The notes below the pieces were generated by a model that was not told the origin of the DNA, searched no databases, and worked only from the letters and a program-made list of their open reading frames with translations. A stretch of 35,968 nucleotides of DNA. Source: an uncultured Clostridia bacterium. GTDB lineage: Bacteria; Bacillota; Clostridia; Christensenellales; UBA1242. The DNA lies in contig CANQRC010000005.1 in NCBI GenBank assembly GCA_947626155.1, forward strand, positions 1 to 35,968, given 5' to 3'. This document shows positions 27,183 through 35,808 of this stretch, in pieces. Made by a program: the position numbers and the translations under genes. Position 1 is the stretch's first letter. Each line of letters opens with the position of its first letter.

Positions 27183-27546
27183 TTTTCTCCTCCAAAACGT
27201 GCTGCAAACTGATTTCAAACACCTGCCTAACATGGTTGTCCGCAAGCGAATAAAAAACCTCTTTGCCCTGCTTTCGGCTTTTAATCAAATTCATGTCTTT
27301 TAAATTTTGAAGTTGATGCGAGACCGCAGATTTTGTCATGTTCAATAGCGACGAGATGTCGCAAACACAAAGTTCGCGCTCGTCAAGGGCATTTATTATC
27401 TTCACCCGCGTGCTGTCCGAAAGCACTTTATAAAAATCTGCCGTTGCAATCAGGATGTCGTCGTCAAGCATCTTGCCCCTCACCGCCTTAACATCTTCCT
27501 CGTGAATTATGTTGCAATCACAATTTACACACTTACATTTTGTCAT
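27160..27546 (-). CDS. cadC: ArsR/SmtB-family metal-responsive repressor (CadC-like)
   Basis: Cys-rich N-terminus MTKCKCVNCDC; VLSDSTRVKIINALDERELCVCDISSLLNMTKSAVSHQLQNLKDMNLIKSRKQGKEVFYSL. The ORF extends to 27579; start chosen at MTKCKC. Confidence 0.92.
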   Translation of the reverse strand: MTKCKCVNCDCNIIHEEDVKAVRGKMLDDDILIATADFYKVLSDSTRVKIINALDERELCVCDISSLLNMTKSAVSHQLQNLKDMNLIKSRKQGKEVFYSLADNHVRQVFEISLQHVLEEKNDKASEN

Positions 27547-27562
27547 TTTTTCTCCTAAAACA

Positions 27563-27617
27563 GTTGAAAAACCATTCAACTATTCTCATTATAGTTGAAC
27601 AGTTATTCAATTGTCAA
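27563..27617 (-). promoter_or_regulatory. cadC-cadA promoter with two ArsR/SmtB-type operators
   Basis: Minus strand TTGACA-N18-TATAAT (27617-27588); TGAA-N6-TTCA at 27596-27609 (inside the spacer) and 27565-27578, centres 31 bp apart. Confidence 0.8.
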
Positions 27618-27635
27618 CAAATTTTAAAAGAAAAA

Positions 27636-27672
27636 ATAAAAAAACACGAAAATTTTCGTGCTTTTTTGTGTT
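27636..27672 (-). terminator. Intrinsic terminator downstream of tsf
   Basis: CACGAAAATTTTCGTG followed on the minus strand by a T-run; separates tsf from cadC. Confidence 0.75.
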
Positions 27673-27684
27673 TTTAATGAAATT

Positions 27685-28338
27685 TTAGTTATTTCCGCTG
27701 AGTTTTGCAATTTCTTCAGCAAAATTTTCGTTGCGTTTTTCAAGGCCTTCGCCAAGTTCATAGCGAACAAATCTTCTAACAGAAATCTTTTCGCCAATTT
27801 TAAGTGTGGCTTCTGTCAAAAGGTCTTTAATTGTTTTGTCTTGGTCTTTAACAAAGTGTTGGTTCAAAAGGCAAACATCTTCATAAAACTTTTTAATTCT
27901 GCCTTCAATCATCTTTTCAACAATATTTGCTGGCTTGCCCTCGTTCAAAGCCTGTTTTCTTAAAATTTCTTTTTCTTGTTCAAGTTCGCTTGGGTCAACC
28001 TCAGCCTCGCTGACATATTTTGGATTTGCGGCAGCAATGTGCATAGCAATGTCCTTTACAAGAGTTTGGAAGTCATCGCTCTTTGCAACAAAGTCTGTTT
28101 CACAGTTAACTTCAACAAGCACGCCAATCTTTCCACCCATGTGAATGTAAGACCAAACCATGCCCTCAGAAGCAATTCTTCCTTGCTTTTTATCAGCGGC
28201 TTTAAGGCCTCTTTCTCTCAAAAGAACAATAGCCTTTTCAAAATCTCCGTTTGCGTCAGTGAGCGCTTTTTTGCACTCCATCATTCCAACGCCAGTTTGC
28301 GCTCTCAATTTTGCTACATCTTGTGCTGTGAAACTCAT
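27685..28338 (-). CDS. tsf: Elongation factor Ts (short form, 217 aa)
   Basis: [63 protein letters not shown]. Confidence 0.97.
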   Translation of the reverse strand: MSFTAQDVAKLRAQTGVGMMECKKALTDANGDFEKAIVLLRERGLKAADKKQGRIASEGMVWSYIHMGGKIGVLVEVNCETDFVAKSDDFQTLVKDIAMHIAAANPKYVSEAEVDPSELEQEKEILRKQALNEGKPANIVEKMIEGRIKKFYEDVCLLNQHFVKDQDKTIKDLLTEATLKIGEKISVRRFVRYELGEGLEKRNENFAEEIAKLSGNN

Positions 28339-28353
28339 CTTTCCAATCTCCTT

Positions 28354-29244
28354 TTATTCTGCATCCTTTGCAGTTTCTTCTGCGGCTGGCTCTTCAGCCT
28401 TTTCTTCTTTTTTAGCCTCTGGCTTTTTGCGTGGCTTTTTAGCAGTTGTTTTCTTAACCTCTTCGCCAGCCTCTGCCATTTCAACGCTTGGCTTTGCTTG
28501 TGTCAAAAGGCTTTCAAGGTCAACGTTCTCTTCGCCCGCTTCTTCGTCTTTCTTCATTGAAACGCCTTCTCTTGCCTCAATAACTGCGTCAGCAATTGCG
28601 CTTGCAATAAGTTTGACTGAGCGGATTGCATCGTCGTTTCCTGGAATGACAACGCTTACGCCTGATGGGTCGCAGTTTGTGTCAACAAGGCTGACAACTG
28701 GGATGTTCAAAATTCCTGCTTCGTGAACGCAAATTTTCTCGTTGCTTGGGTCAACAACAAAGATAACGCCTGGAAGTTCTCTCATGTCCTTGATTCCGCC
28801 AAGGTTCTTTTCAAGTTTGTCTCTTTCTTGCTTCAAAAGGGCAACTTCCTTCTTTGGCAAAAGGTCAAATTCTCCAACCTTTTCCATTTGATTGAGTTTG
28901 TTTAATCTCTCAATTCTGTTTCTGATGGTCTTGAAGTTTGTAAGAGTTCCGCCAAGCCATCTTGTGTTTACATAAAACATTCCGCATCTTTCAGCCTCTT
29001 CCTTGATGGCCTCTTGCGCCTGTTTCTTTGTGCCAACAAAAAGCACGCTCTTTCCGCTTGCGGCAACATCACGAACAAATGTGTAAGCCTTGTCAACTTG
29101 GGCTGATGTTTGTTCAAGATTGATGATGTGAATATCATTTCTAGCGGCAAAAATGTATTCCTTCATCTTTGGGTTCCACTTTCTTGTCTGGTGACCGAAG
29201 TGAACGCCTGCCTCCAATAATTGTTTCATTGAAATAACTGACAT
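28354..29244 (-). CDS. rpsB: 30S ribosomal protein S2 with charged C-terminal tail
   Basis: [47 protein letters not shown]-terminal [33 protein letters not shown]. Confidence 0.97.
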   Translation of the reverse strand: MSVISMKQLLEAGVHFGHQTRKWNPKMKEYIFAARNDIHIINLEQTSAQVDKAYTFVRDVAASGKSVLFVGTKKQAQEAIKEEAERCGMFYVNTRWLGGTLTNFKTIRNRIERLNKLNQMEKVGEFDLLPKKEVALLKQERDKLEKNLGGIKDMRELPGVIFVVDPSNEKICVHEAGILNIPVVSLVDTNCDPSGVSVVIPGNDDAIRSVKLIASAIADAVIEAREGVSMKKDEEAGEENVDLESLLTQAKPSVEMAEAGEEVKKTTAKKPRKKPEAKKEEKAEEPAAEETAKDAE

Positions 29245-29424
29245 AATTTTTAACCTCCTGTTTTTGTTTCTTCCCCAAAAGTTTTCTTCAACCAAAACCC
29301 AAGATTTATCATCTTTTACCTGCAAACAAATTCAAATCTGGACAATAATCATCAAATGATTGCAAGCGTTCAGGCAACAGAGTTGAAACCTTTTTGGGTG
29401 CTATTTGTCTTCAATGACTTTGAG

Positions 29425-29454
29425 ATAATATCACACAAAAAGCCCCTTTGTCAA
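29425..29454 (-). promoter_or_regulatory. Putative promoter for rpsB-tsf with ~170-nt leader
   Basis: Minus strand TTGACA-N18-TATTAT. Confidence 0.6.
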
Positions 29455-29498
29455 GCAAATTCACAAACTAAATTTAAAATACAACAAAATTTTTGATA

Positions 29499-29527
29499 TT
29501 GACAAAACCTTGCTAATGTGTTAAAAT
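29499..29527 (+). promoter_or_regulatory. Putative sigma-A promoter for 134-aa hypothetical gene
   Basis: TTGACA-N17-TAAAAT followed by taggagag and ATG at 29548. Confidence 0.65.
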
Positions 29528-29547
29528 AGAAAAGATAGGAGAGATTT

Positions 29548-29952
29548 ATGGAAACAAAAGAAAAAATTCAAAACAGACAAAATGAGGTTATAACATCAGA
29601 TAGGCTTTGTCAGTTGCTGTCGGAAGCGCGCGGCGAAAGGTGGTATTGGACGCCAAGTTTTCGCCCTTGGACGGATGATTTTAACAACCCATATCAGTCA
29701 ACTTATATGAGCATGTATTTCACAAATGAAAAAAAGAAAGTTTTTGTTTCTTATAGGCCTGCTGTGAGTTTCCAAGATGCATCAGATATGTTTCGAACAA
29801 TAGATTGGAATGCAAGCCTTCAATCCGCAAAGAAAGTTGGTGGCAAAAAAGTATTCCACCATGTGATAGATTCAAAAACTGCCGTGGACATAACCATTCC
29901 AGACTTTGTAGCGAACTTCTTAAGCGAATATACAAATTTAAAAGAGAAATAA
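29548..29952 (+). CDS. Hypothetical protein, 134 aa
   Basis: Intact ORF with good RBS and promoter; no family recognised. Confidence 0.75.
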   Translation: METKEKIQNRQNEVITSDRLCQLLSEARGERWYWTPSFRPWTDDFNNPYQSTYMSMYFTNEKKKVFVSYRPAVSFQDASDMFRTIDWNASLQSAKKVGGKKVFHHVIDSKTAVDITIPDFVANFLSEYTNLKEK

Positions 29953-29964
29953 TGGCAAAGAGAG

Positions 29965-30420
29965 TTATTTGTGATAAGTTTTGCCGCTAATGATTGTGAA
30001 AGCGCGATAAATTTGCTCCAAAAGCATTATTCTAAATAAGTTGTGAGGAAATGTCATTTTGCCAAATGACATTTTTTCTTTGCAAACATTTTTCACCTCA
30101 TTTGAAAGACCATAGCTGCCCCCAATCACAAAAGTGATGTGAGAATTTGTCTGCATAAGCGCTTCAAGTTTTTTTGAAAACTCTTCGCTTGAATATTCTT
30201 TTGAATTTATGTCGCACGCAATGGCATAGCCGGACAAATTTTTTAAAATCTCCTCGCCCTCTTTCAAGATTATGGATGCGGGATTGTTTAGCGCGTTTTG
30301 CTCTTTCACTTCAATGATGTTCACCTTGGCAAAAGCCGAAAGCCGCTTCAAATACTCATTTTGTGCATCCTTAGAAAACTTCTCTTTCAAATTCCCAACA
30401 CAAATCAAATCAATTGTCAT
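29965..30420 (-). CDS. rlmH: 23S rRNA (pseudouridine1915-N3)-methyltransferase RlmH
   Basis: MTIDLICVGNLKEKFSKDAQNEYLKRLSAFAKVNIIEVKE; HITFVIGGSYGLSNEV; TFPHNLFRIMLLEQIYRAFTIISGKTYHK. Confidence 0.96.
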   Translation of the reverse strand: MTIDLICVGNLKEKFSKDAQNEYLKRLSAFAKVNIIEVKEQNALNNPASIILKEGEEILKNLSGYAIACDINSKEYSSEEFSKKLEALMQTNSHITFVIGGSYGLSNEVKNVCKEKMSFGKMTFPHNLFRIMLLEQIYRAFTIISGKTYHK

Positions 30421-31532
30421 CTCAAAAGCCCCCAAATGAAAGTCATTATTGTCACAATGGCGGAAAGCACAAAACTGCCCCAAATCAAGATTTTTATCTT
30501 CAAATCAGTTTTGTCGTCTTTTGGCTCAACAATTTCGGCTTGCTTTTGCATAAACTCAATAAATTCGTTGACATCAACATAGATTATGCGTTTTTGCGGC
30601 TCAATAACTTTTTGATTGCTTTTCAAAGCGTCAATCTGGCTGAAAAATTGCTCCCTTATTGCCTCGTTTGCAATTTGCTGCTTTTTCTTTCCAAATTCTT
30701 GCTTGAAAGACTCCTTCATAATCCCAAGCGTAAACTCATAGGCAAGCACAATCAAAAGCGTCAAAACAAGAAGAAGCATAATAAATCCAATCACAGGGTT
30801 TGAAAGGAAAAAGTTTGCAATGTTTGAAATCAAATTCACCCCTTTTGCACTTGCAAAGGACAAAAGCACGCTTAGCGCGTTGTTCATAAAGTGGATTATC
30901 ATGCAAGGATAAATTGAATTTGCAACAAAGCACAAATATCCCAAAAACACGCCAATTATTGAGGCATAAAAGAACTGCTCAATGTTCAGGTGCAAAAGGC
31001 CAAAAAGCAGCCCGGAAATCAAAATCGTTTTCTTCATGCCAAAGCGCCCGTTTGCGCCAAGCAAAAAGCCTCTGTGCAGGGTCTCTTCGCAAATTGCAGG
31101 AAGCAAGGCGGTGCAAAAGAGGTCGAGAAAAAGCTTGCCAACTGTTGGCGTTTCGGCGGCCACCTCCTTAAATTTATATCCAAAAAGCCCAATTATGGAG
31201 TTGAAAAAAGTTGAAACATACAAATTCAGCAAAAACACAACAAGCCCAAGCGCAACGCTTATCAAAATCATCTTTTTAGACACCTTGTTGTAGGACAAAA
31301 AGCGGCTTGTTTTTTCCTTGTCCATGTCCTTGTTCATAAGCCTAAAAAGAAAGATAGGAAGAAGGAAAATAAGCCCAATTTGAATGACGAGGCTTAAATA
31401 ATAGCTTCCAAATTCGCCCATAAAATCAAAAACGCCGCAGCCACTGCAAATTCTAATTGCAATAAAGAGGCAAATCACAACAAAGTATATTAAATTGACG
31501 CTAAAACAAATTTTTCTAGACATAAAACCCAA
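30417..31532 (-). CDS. CPBP-family intramembrane glutamic endopeptidase
   Basis: Multi-TM with LLPAICEETLHRGFLLG, ISGLLFGLLHLNIEQFFYASIIGVFLGY; overlaps the rlmH start (ATGA). Confidence 0.88.
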   Translation of the reverse strand: MGFMSRKICFSVNLIYFVVICLFIAIRICSGCGVFDFMGEFGSYYLSLVIQIGLIFLLPIFLFRLMNKDMDKEKTSRFLSYNKVSKKMILISVALGLVVFLLNLYVSTFFNSIIGLFGYKFKEVAAETPTVGKLFLDLFCTALLPAICEETLHRGFLLGANGRFGMKKTILISGLLFGLLHLNIEQFFYASIIGVFLGYLCFVANSIYPCMIIHFMNNALSVLLSFASAKGVNLISNIANFFLSNPVIGFIMLLLVLTLLIVLAYEFTLGIMKESFKQEFGKKKQQIANEAIREQFFSQIDALKSNQKVIEPQKRIIYVDVNEFIEFMQKQAEIVEPKDDKTDLKIKILIWGSFVLSAIVTIMTFIWGLLR

Positions 31533-31554
31533 ATTTCCTCAAAATATAATACTC

Positions 31555-32550
31555 TCAAATGCAGGCATTTATAACAATTATAATGACCGCAAGCACAATT
31601 CCGCCCAAGAGAAGAAGCGGCATTTTTCCAAGCGAAAGCGAGGACCTCAACGGCTCTTGCCCCACCTTTTCCTCCTCCGTTTTGCTGCTTTTAACAAATT
31701 TCAAAGCAAGGAAAATTATAAGGGCGGTCACAAGCGCAACAACCACCGAAACCAATATAAACCACCAAGTCATAGGCATATTTTGAAAGTCGAAGCCAAA
31801 TATTTCCATGATGTAGCCCACGGTGAGCGTTGAGAAATTGTTTGCAAAGTGAAACATCATGCAGTAAACAAGATTATTCGTCTTTTCCATTATCAAAGCA
31901 AGCACACAGCCCAAGATGAAAGGATAAATAAACTGCAAAACGCTTTGGTGCATCAGCGCAAACAAAAGTCCGCACAAAAGCACCCTTGCCCAAGTTGGAA
32001 AAGTGTTCTTCATCCCCTGATAAATCACCCCGCGAAATATGAGTTCTTCAATGACTGCCGGCAGGACGCCCACAAGCAAAACTGAAAGAAAATAAATTCC
32101 AATGTTTCCAAATTTCATGTTGTCAGCGGTCAGTTTCATTGCAGAAAACATATGCCCAAAACAGCCCTCAATCAAACACATAAAGCCCAAAAGGCAAACA
32201 AATCCAAGCCCCGCCCAAACAAAACTTTCTTTTGCATTTGGCTTTTTTATGTTTGATGCGTCAAAAGAGATGCCCTGAACTTTGTGATAGAAGAAATAAA
32301 CCAGGAAAAACACAAGTTGTAACAAAACAGTAGAAACAAAATAATTTGTAAGATAAATTGGCGTGCCTTGCGCCTCTTGAAGCTTAAAATTTGGGTCAAT
32401 TCCCGCCATGATTTTTGTGAAAACAAAGGCATAAACAAGGCTTAATCCAAGCCCAAAAATTAGGGCAAGAAAAAAGATGTTTGAAGTGTCATTTATACAA
32501 TAAAAATTCCGCTTTTGGAAGGTTTTTTGTTGCGACTTTGCCTCTTTCAT
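31555..32550 (-). CDS. CPBP-family intramembrane glutamic endopeptidase (second copy)
   Basis: VLPAVIEELIFRGVIYQGMKNTFPTWARVLLCGLLFALMHQSVLQFIYPFILGCVLALI. ORF extends to 32586. Confidence 0.88.
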   Translation of the reverse strand: MKEAKSQQKTFQKRNFYCINDTSNIFFLALIFGLGLSLVYAFVFTKIMAGIDPNFKLQEAQGTPIYLTNYFVSTVLLQLVFFLVYFFYHKVQGISFDASNIKKPNAKESFVWAGLGFVCLLGFMCLIEGCFGHMFSAMKLTADNMKFGNIGIYFLSVLLVGVLPAVIEELIFRGVIYQGMKNTFPTWARVLLCGLLFALMHQSVLQFIYPFILGCVLALIMEKTNNLVYCMMFHFANNFSTLTVGYIMEIFGFDFQNMPMTWWFILVSVVVALVTALIIFLALKFVKSSKTEEEKVGQEPLRSSLSLGKMPLLLLGGIVLAVIIIVINACI

Positions 32551-32627
32551 AACACTGATGATAACACAAAAATAAAAAAAAGACAAATATACTAGACAAA
32601 AAAATAAATTTAAAGTAAAATAACCAC

Positions 32628-33068
32628 ATGAAAGACTTTATGACCATAGCCCTTGAAGAGGCAAAAAAGGCATATGAAAAAGGCGAAGTGCCAATTGGCG
32701 CGGTTGTGGTTTGTGACGGAAAAGTGATTTCTCGTGGGCAAAACAAACGACAGAGAACTCAAAACGCCATACATCACGCCGAAATAATAGCCATTGACAA
32801 AGCATGCAGAAAACTGAAAAGTTGGCGGCTTGAAAATTGTGATTTATATGTCACCCTGGAGCCTTGCCCAATGTGCGCCGGTGCGGCAATAAATGCGCGC
32901 ATAAAAAATGTGTATTTTGCCTGCAAAGAAAAAACTTCAAATGACAATTTATTGGAGCAGATTTCAAAAAGTGACCGCCTAAATCACAAGACAAATTTTG
33001 TCCATGTTGGCACGCTTGAAGAAGAATGCTCTTCGCTTTTGACAAACTTTTTTAAGTCCAAAAGGTAG
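32628..33068 (+). CDS. tadA: tRNA-specific adenosine deaminase
   Basis: DFMTIALEEAKKAYEKGEVPIGAVVV; HAEIIAIDKACRKLKSWRLENCDLYVTLEPCPMCAGAAINARI. Confidence 0.94.
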   Translation: MKDFMTIALEEAKKAYEKGEVPIGAVVVCDGKVISRGQNKRQRTQNAIHHAEIIAIDKACRKLKSWRLENCDLYVTLEPCPMCAGAAINARIKNVYFACKEKTSNDNLLEQISKSDRLNHKTNFVHVGTLEEECSSLLTNFFKSKR

Positions 33069-33122
33069 AATATATTGTGTATTATGCATTGCATACCACC
33101 ACAATATATGGTATTATGCAAT
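33069..33122. repeat. Palindromic intergenic repeat, copy C
   Basis: atatattgtgtattatgcattgcataccaccacaatatatggtattatgcaat; same family as 2472-2529. Confidence 0.7.
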
Positions 33123-33160
33123 AAAAAAGATAGCCACTTTGCTATCTTTCTTTTTTCCAT
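33123..33160. terminator. Bidirectional intrinsic terminator between tadA and SHOCT gene
   Basis: aaaaaaGATAGCcactttGCTATCtttctttttt. Confidence 0.75.
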
Positions 33161-33163
33161 TTT

Positions 33164-33682
33164 TTACAAAAGTTCAAACAGTTTTTCTTTGTATTCTTCT
33201 TCGGTTATTGCGCCGCTGTCACGCAGCGCTTTAAGTTCTTCAATGCGCCTCTTCTTTTCCTCAAATCTTTTCTCTTCCTTAACCTCTTCTCTTCTAACTT
33301 CATGTGGCGTGTTCATAACAATTATGTCTGGCGTGAGGTATGCAATAAACAGCAGCAGCCAAGAGACGAAACTTCCAAAGAAAATTGTTATTCCAAAGCC
33401 GATAAAATATGGCATTTGCGAAGTTCTAAAATACTTCCCCTTTTTTCTGACAGAATACAAAAGCAAGATGCTTCCGGTCAGGCCAATAACAAAACTGATT
33501 GAAGTGTAAATTATATTTGTGGTGTTTGTGAGAATGAAAATATAGCCCGACTCAATCATTGCCGCCCTCAAAGCCGCGTTTGAAAGCATAAGAATTGAAA
33601 TAATAAGGCTTGTTGTGACGCTTATTAGGTTAAGAGTCGCCCCAACAATAATCAAAATTCTTTTTGTTTTGTTCATATACAT
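33164..33682 (-). CDS. Membrane protein with C-terminal SHOCT-like motif
   Basis: Four hydrophobic segments, then RIEELKALRDSGAITEEEYKEKLFELL (SHOCT-type tail). Confidence 0.8.
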   Translation of the reverse strand: MYMNKTKRILIIVGATLNLISVTTSLIISILMLSNAALRAAMIESGYIFILTNTTNIIYTSISFVIGLTGSILLLYSVRKKGKYFRTSQMPYFIGFGITIFFGSFVSWLLLFIAYLTPDIIVMNTPHEVRREEVKEEKRFEEKKRRIEELKALRDSGAITEEEYKEKLFELL

Positions 33683-33786
33683 AGTCTTGTCCCCTCAATA
33701 TAGTAGTATGATAACATTCTTTACAATTATTTGTCAAATTATTTTGAAAAAAAGAGATTTTATAATATAATGTCTTAGGAGAAAAA

Positions 33787-34572
33787 TTGATGAGAATAAA
33801 AAAGCGAAAAATTGTGATAACCGGTGCTTCAAGCGGCTTGGGCAGCGGACTTAAAGAATTTTTTGAGAAAAAGGGAGATGTTGTAATTGACATTTCGCTC
33901 AACGGCAGAGATTTTGCCGCTGATGTCTCCGACCACAAAAGGTTGAAAGAGATTTTTGACGAAATTTATTTGGAGCATGGCGAAATTGATATGCTTATCA
34001 CCTGCGCTGGCTATGGAATAAGCGGCGCAATTGAACTGCTCAAAGAAAAAGACACTCAAAAGCAGCTTGATGTAAACTTTTTTGGCACGGCAAACGCCTG
34101 CAAATATGCAATTCCAATGATGAAAGAGGATGGAAAAATTGTGATTATTGCCTCCGCCACCGCGCTTTTTCCTCTGCCATTTAAGGCGTATTATTGCGCA
34201 AGCAAAGCCGCCGTTGACAGTTTTGCCCAAAGCCTGAGAATGGAACTTTCAAGAACAAAAATTCAGGTCACCTCAATTTGCCCTGGCGACGTGAGGACAA
34301 ATTTCACCGAAAACCGCGTTAAAGAGTATGAAACGAACGAAAGATACAAAAACGCAGTGGAACTTTCCACAAAGCCAACCCCAAAAACCGAAAGCCGAAG
34401 AATGAGCCCAGAATATGCGGTCAAAAAACTTGCAAAAATATGTGAAAAGGAACATTTTAAGCCAAGATATATAATAGGAAAAGAATATAAAATGTTCAAT
34501 TTTTTCCGAAAAATTCTTCCGCTCTCACTCATGAACAAAATCACTACAAAGTTGTTCTATAAAGAGGGCTAA
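33787..34572 (+). CDS. Short-chain dehydrogenase/reductase
   Basis: KIVITGASSGLGSGLKEFF; YYCASKAAVDSFAQSLRMEL; ICPGDVRTNF. Confidence 0.92.
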   Translation: MMRIKKRKIVITGASSGLGSGLKEFFEKKGDVVIDISLNGRDFAADVSDHKRLKEIFDEIYLEHGEIDMLITCAGYGISGAIELLKEKDTQKQLDVNFFGTANACKYAIPMMKEDGKIVIIASATALFPLPFKAYYCASKAAVDSFAQSLRMELSRTKIQVTSICPGDVRTNFTENRVKEYETNERYKNAVELSTKPTPKTESRRMSPEYAVKKLAKICEKEHFKPRYIIGKEYKMFNFFRKILPLSLMNKITTKLFYKEG

Positions 34573-34610
34573 GACGGCTAAAAGAGTTAAAGAAGCTTTA
34601 AATAAGATTA

Positions 34611-34645
34611 AAAAAGAAGGTTTTAACGCCTTCTTTATTTTTTAA
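34611..34645. terminator. Bidirectional terminator between SDR and tlyA
   Basis: AAAAAAGAAGG-ttttaac-GCCTTCTTTATTTTTT; overlaps the tlyA stop codon. Confidence 0.7.
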
Positions 34646-35348
34646 AATGTGCCAAAAATTCGGTGTTTCCGTCTCCGCCTTTGATTGGCGAAGTGACAAC
34701 TCCCAAATTTTGAAAACCCGACTCGCGAAAACAACTCAAAATATTCTCAATCACTTTTTTGTGGACTTTTTCATCTTTCACAATGCCGTTGTGCTTGCGC
34801 GCATACTCCGCCCCAACCTCAAATTGCGGCTTAATGAGGGCGACCACGTCAACGCCCGAAAAAAGCGAAAGTCTTGCCGCCAATTTGGTCAGACTGACAA
34901 AAGAAACATCAATCACAATTGCGTTCACATCCTCAACTTTTTCAAGAGGCAAGTTTAGAAAATTTGTTTTTTCAAGATTGACCACTTTTGGGTTGTTTTT
35001 TATGCTTTGCGCAAGTTGCCCCTCGCCGGTGTCCACAGCATACACTTTTTTTGCGCCGTTTTGAAGGCAAACATCCGTGAATCCGCCCGTTGACGCCCCA
35101 ATGTCCAAAACAGTCTTCCCGTTTAAATCAATCCCAAATTCTTCAATTGCCTTTTGCAGCTTAAAGCCGCCGCGCGAAACGAACTCAAATGGCTTTGTCT
35201 CAAAATTGGAATTTTCATCACACAAAAAAGATGCCTTTGTGACCACCTTGCCACAAACCGAAACCCTTCCGCTTTCAATTGCCTGTTTCGCCTTTTCCCT
35301 TGAGCCATAAAGCCCCTTTTCGAACAACAAAACATCAAGCCTTTTCAT
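34635..35348 (-). CDS. tlyA: TlyA-family rRNA methyltransferase / hemolysin-like
   Basis: S4 domain RLDVLLFEKGLYGSREKAKQAIESGRVSVCGKVV; VSRGGFKLQKAIEEFGIDLNGKTVLDIGASTGGFTDVCLQNGAKKVYAVD. Confidence 0.95.
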   Translation of the reverse strand: MKRLDVLLFEKGLYGSREKAKQAIESGRVSVCGKVVTKASFLCDENSNFETKPFEFVSRGGFKLQKAIEEFGIDLNGKTVLDIGASTGGFTDVCLQNGAKKVYAVDTGEGQLAQSIKNNPKVVNLEKTNFLNLPLEKVEDVNAIVIDVSFVSLTKLAARLSLFSGVDVVALIKPQFEVGAEYARKHNGIVKDEKVHKKVIENILSCFRESGFQNLGVVTSPIKGGDGNTEFLAHFKK

Positions 35349-35444
35349 GTTTTGATTATAAAATAAAATTTGTGCGCTGTCAAATTATTGCCCAAGTTTG
35401 CACACAAAATCATCTTTGACATATGCTGATAATGGAGGCAAAAA

Positions 35445-35642
35445 ATGAACATTACAACAAAATATTGTGCTGGTTGCTATCAAGATTTGCGTCCATTCAG
35501 TGGCTGCCTATGTCAACCATACGGCTGTCCACCCTTCCCACCAAATCCGCCTCGACCAAACTATGCCCCACCGTGCAGATTTGATGGTTCAAATATGATT
35601 TATTTTGCAATAGGGTATCTCATAGCAAAGAATTCAAGATGA
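35445..35642 (+). CDS. Small Cys/Pro-rich protein, 65 aa
   Basis: MNITTKYCAGCYQDLRPFSGCLCQPYGCPPFPPNPPRPNYAPPCRFDGSNMIYFAIGYLIAKNSR; SD GGAGG 5-10 nt upstream; strong terminator immediately downstream. Confidence 0.65.
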   Translation: MNITTKYCAGCYQDLRPFSGCLCQPYGCPPFPPNPPRPNYAPPCRFDGSNMIYFAIGYLIAKNSR

Positions 35643-35650
35643 GAGATACA

Positions 35651-35681
35651 AAAAAGACCGCCACACTCTGGCGGTTTTTTT
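35651..35681 (+). terminator. Strong intrinsic terminator after the 65-aa ORF
   Basis: aaaaagaCCGCCAcactcTGGCGGttttttt. Confidence 0.9.
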
Positions 35682-35682
35682 A

Positions 35683-35721
35683 GATTCTTCATTGCGCTTA
35701 CGCTCCATTCAGAATGACAGC
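35683..35721 (-). repeat. Inverted copy of the dispersed repeat
   Basis: Reverse complement reads gctgtcattctgaatggagcgtaagcgcaatgaagaatc. Confidence 0.8.
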
Positions 35722-35808
35722 GGTAAGACACAATGATAGCGTTTTTTTGCTGTCCCCTGCTTGAAAGTTGGTAAGCCTGTCATTATGTTGTCCCCCTGAA
35801 CGCTCCTC

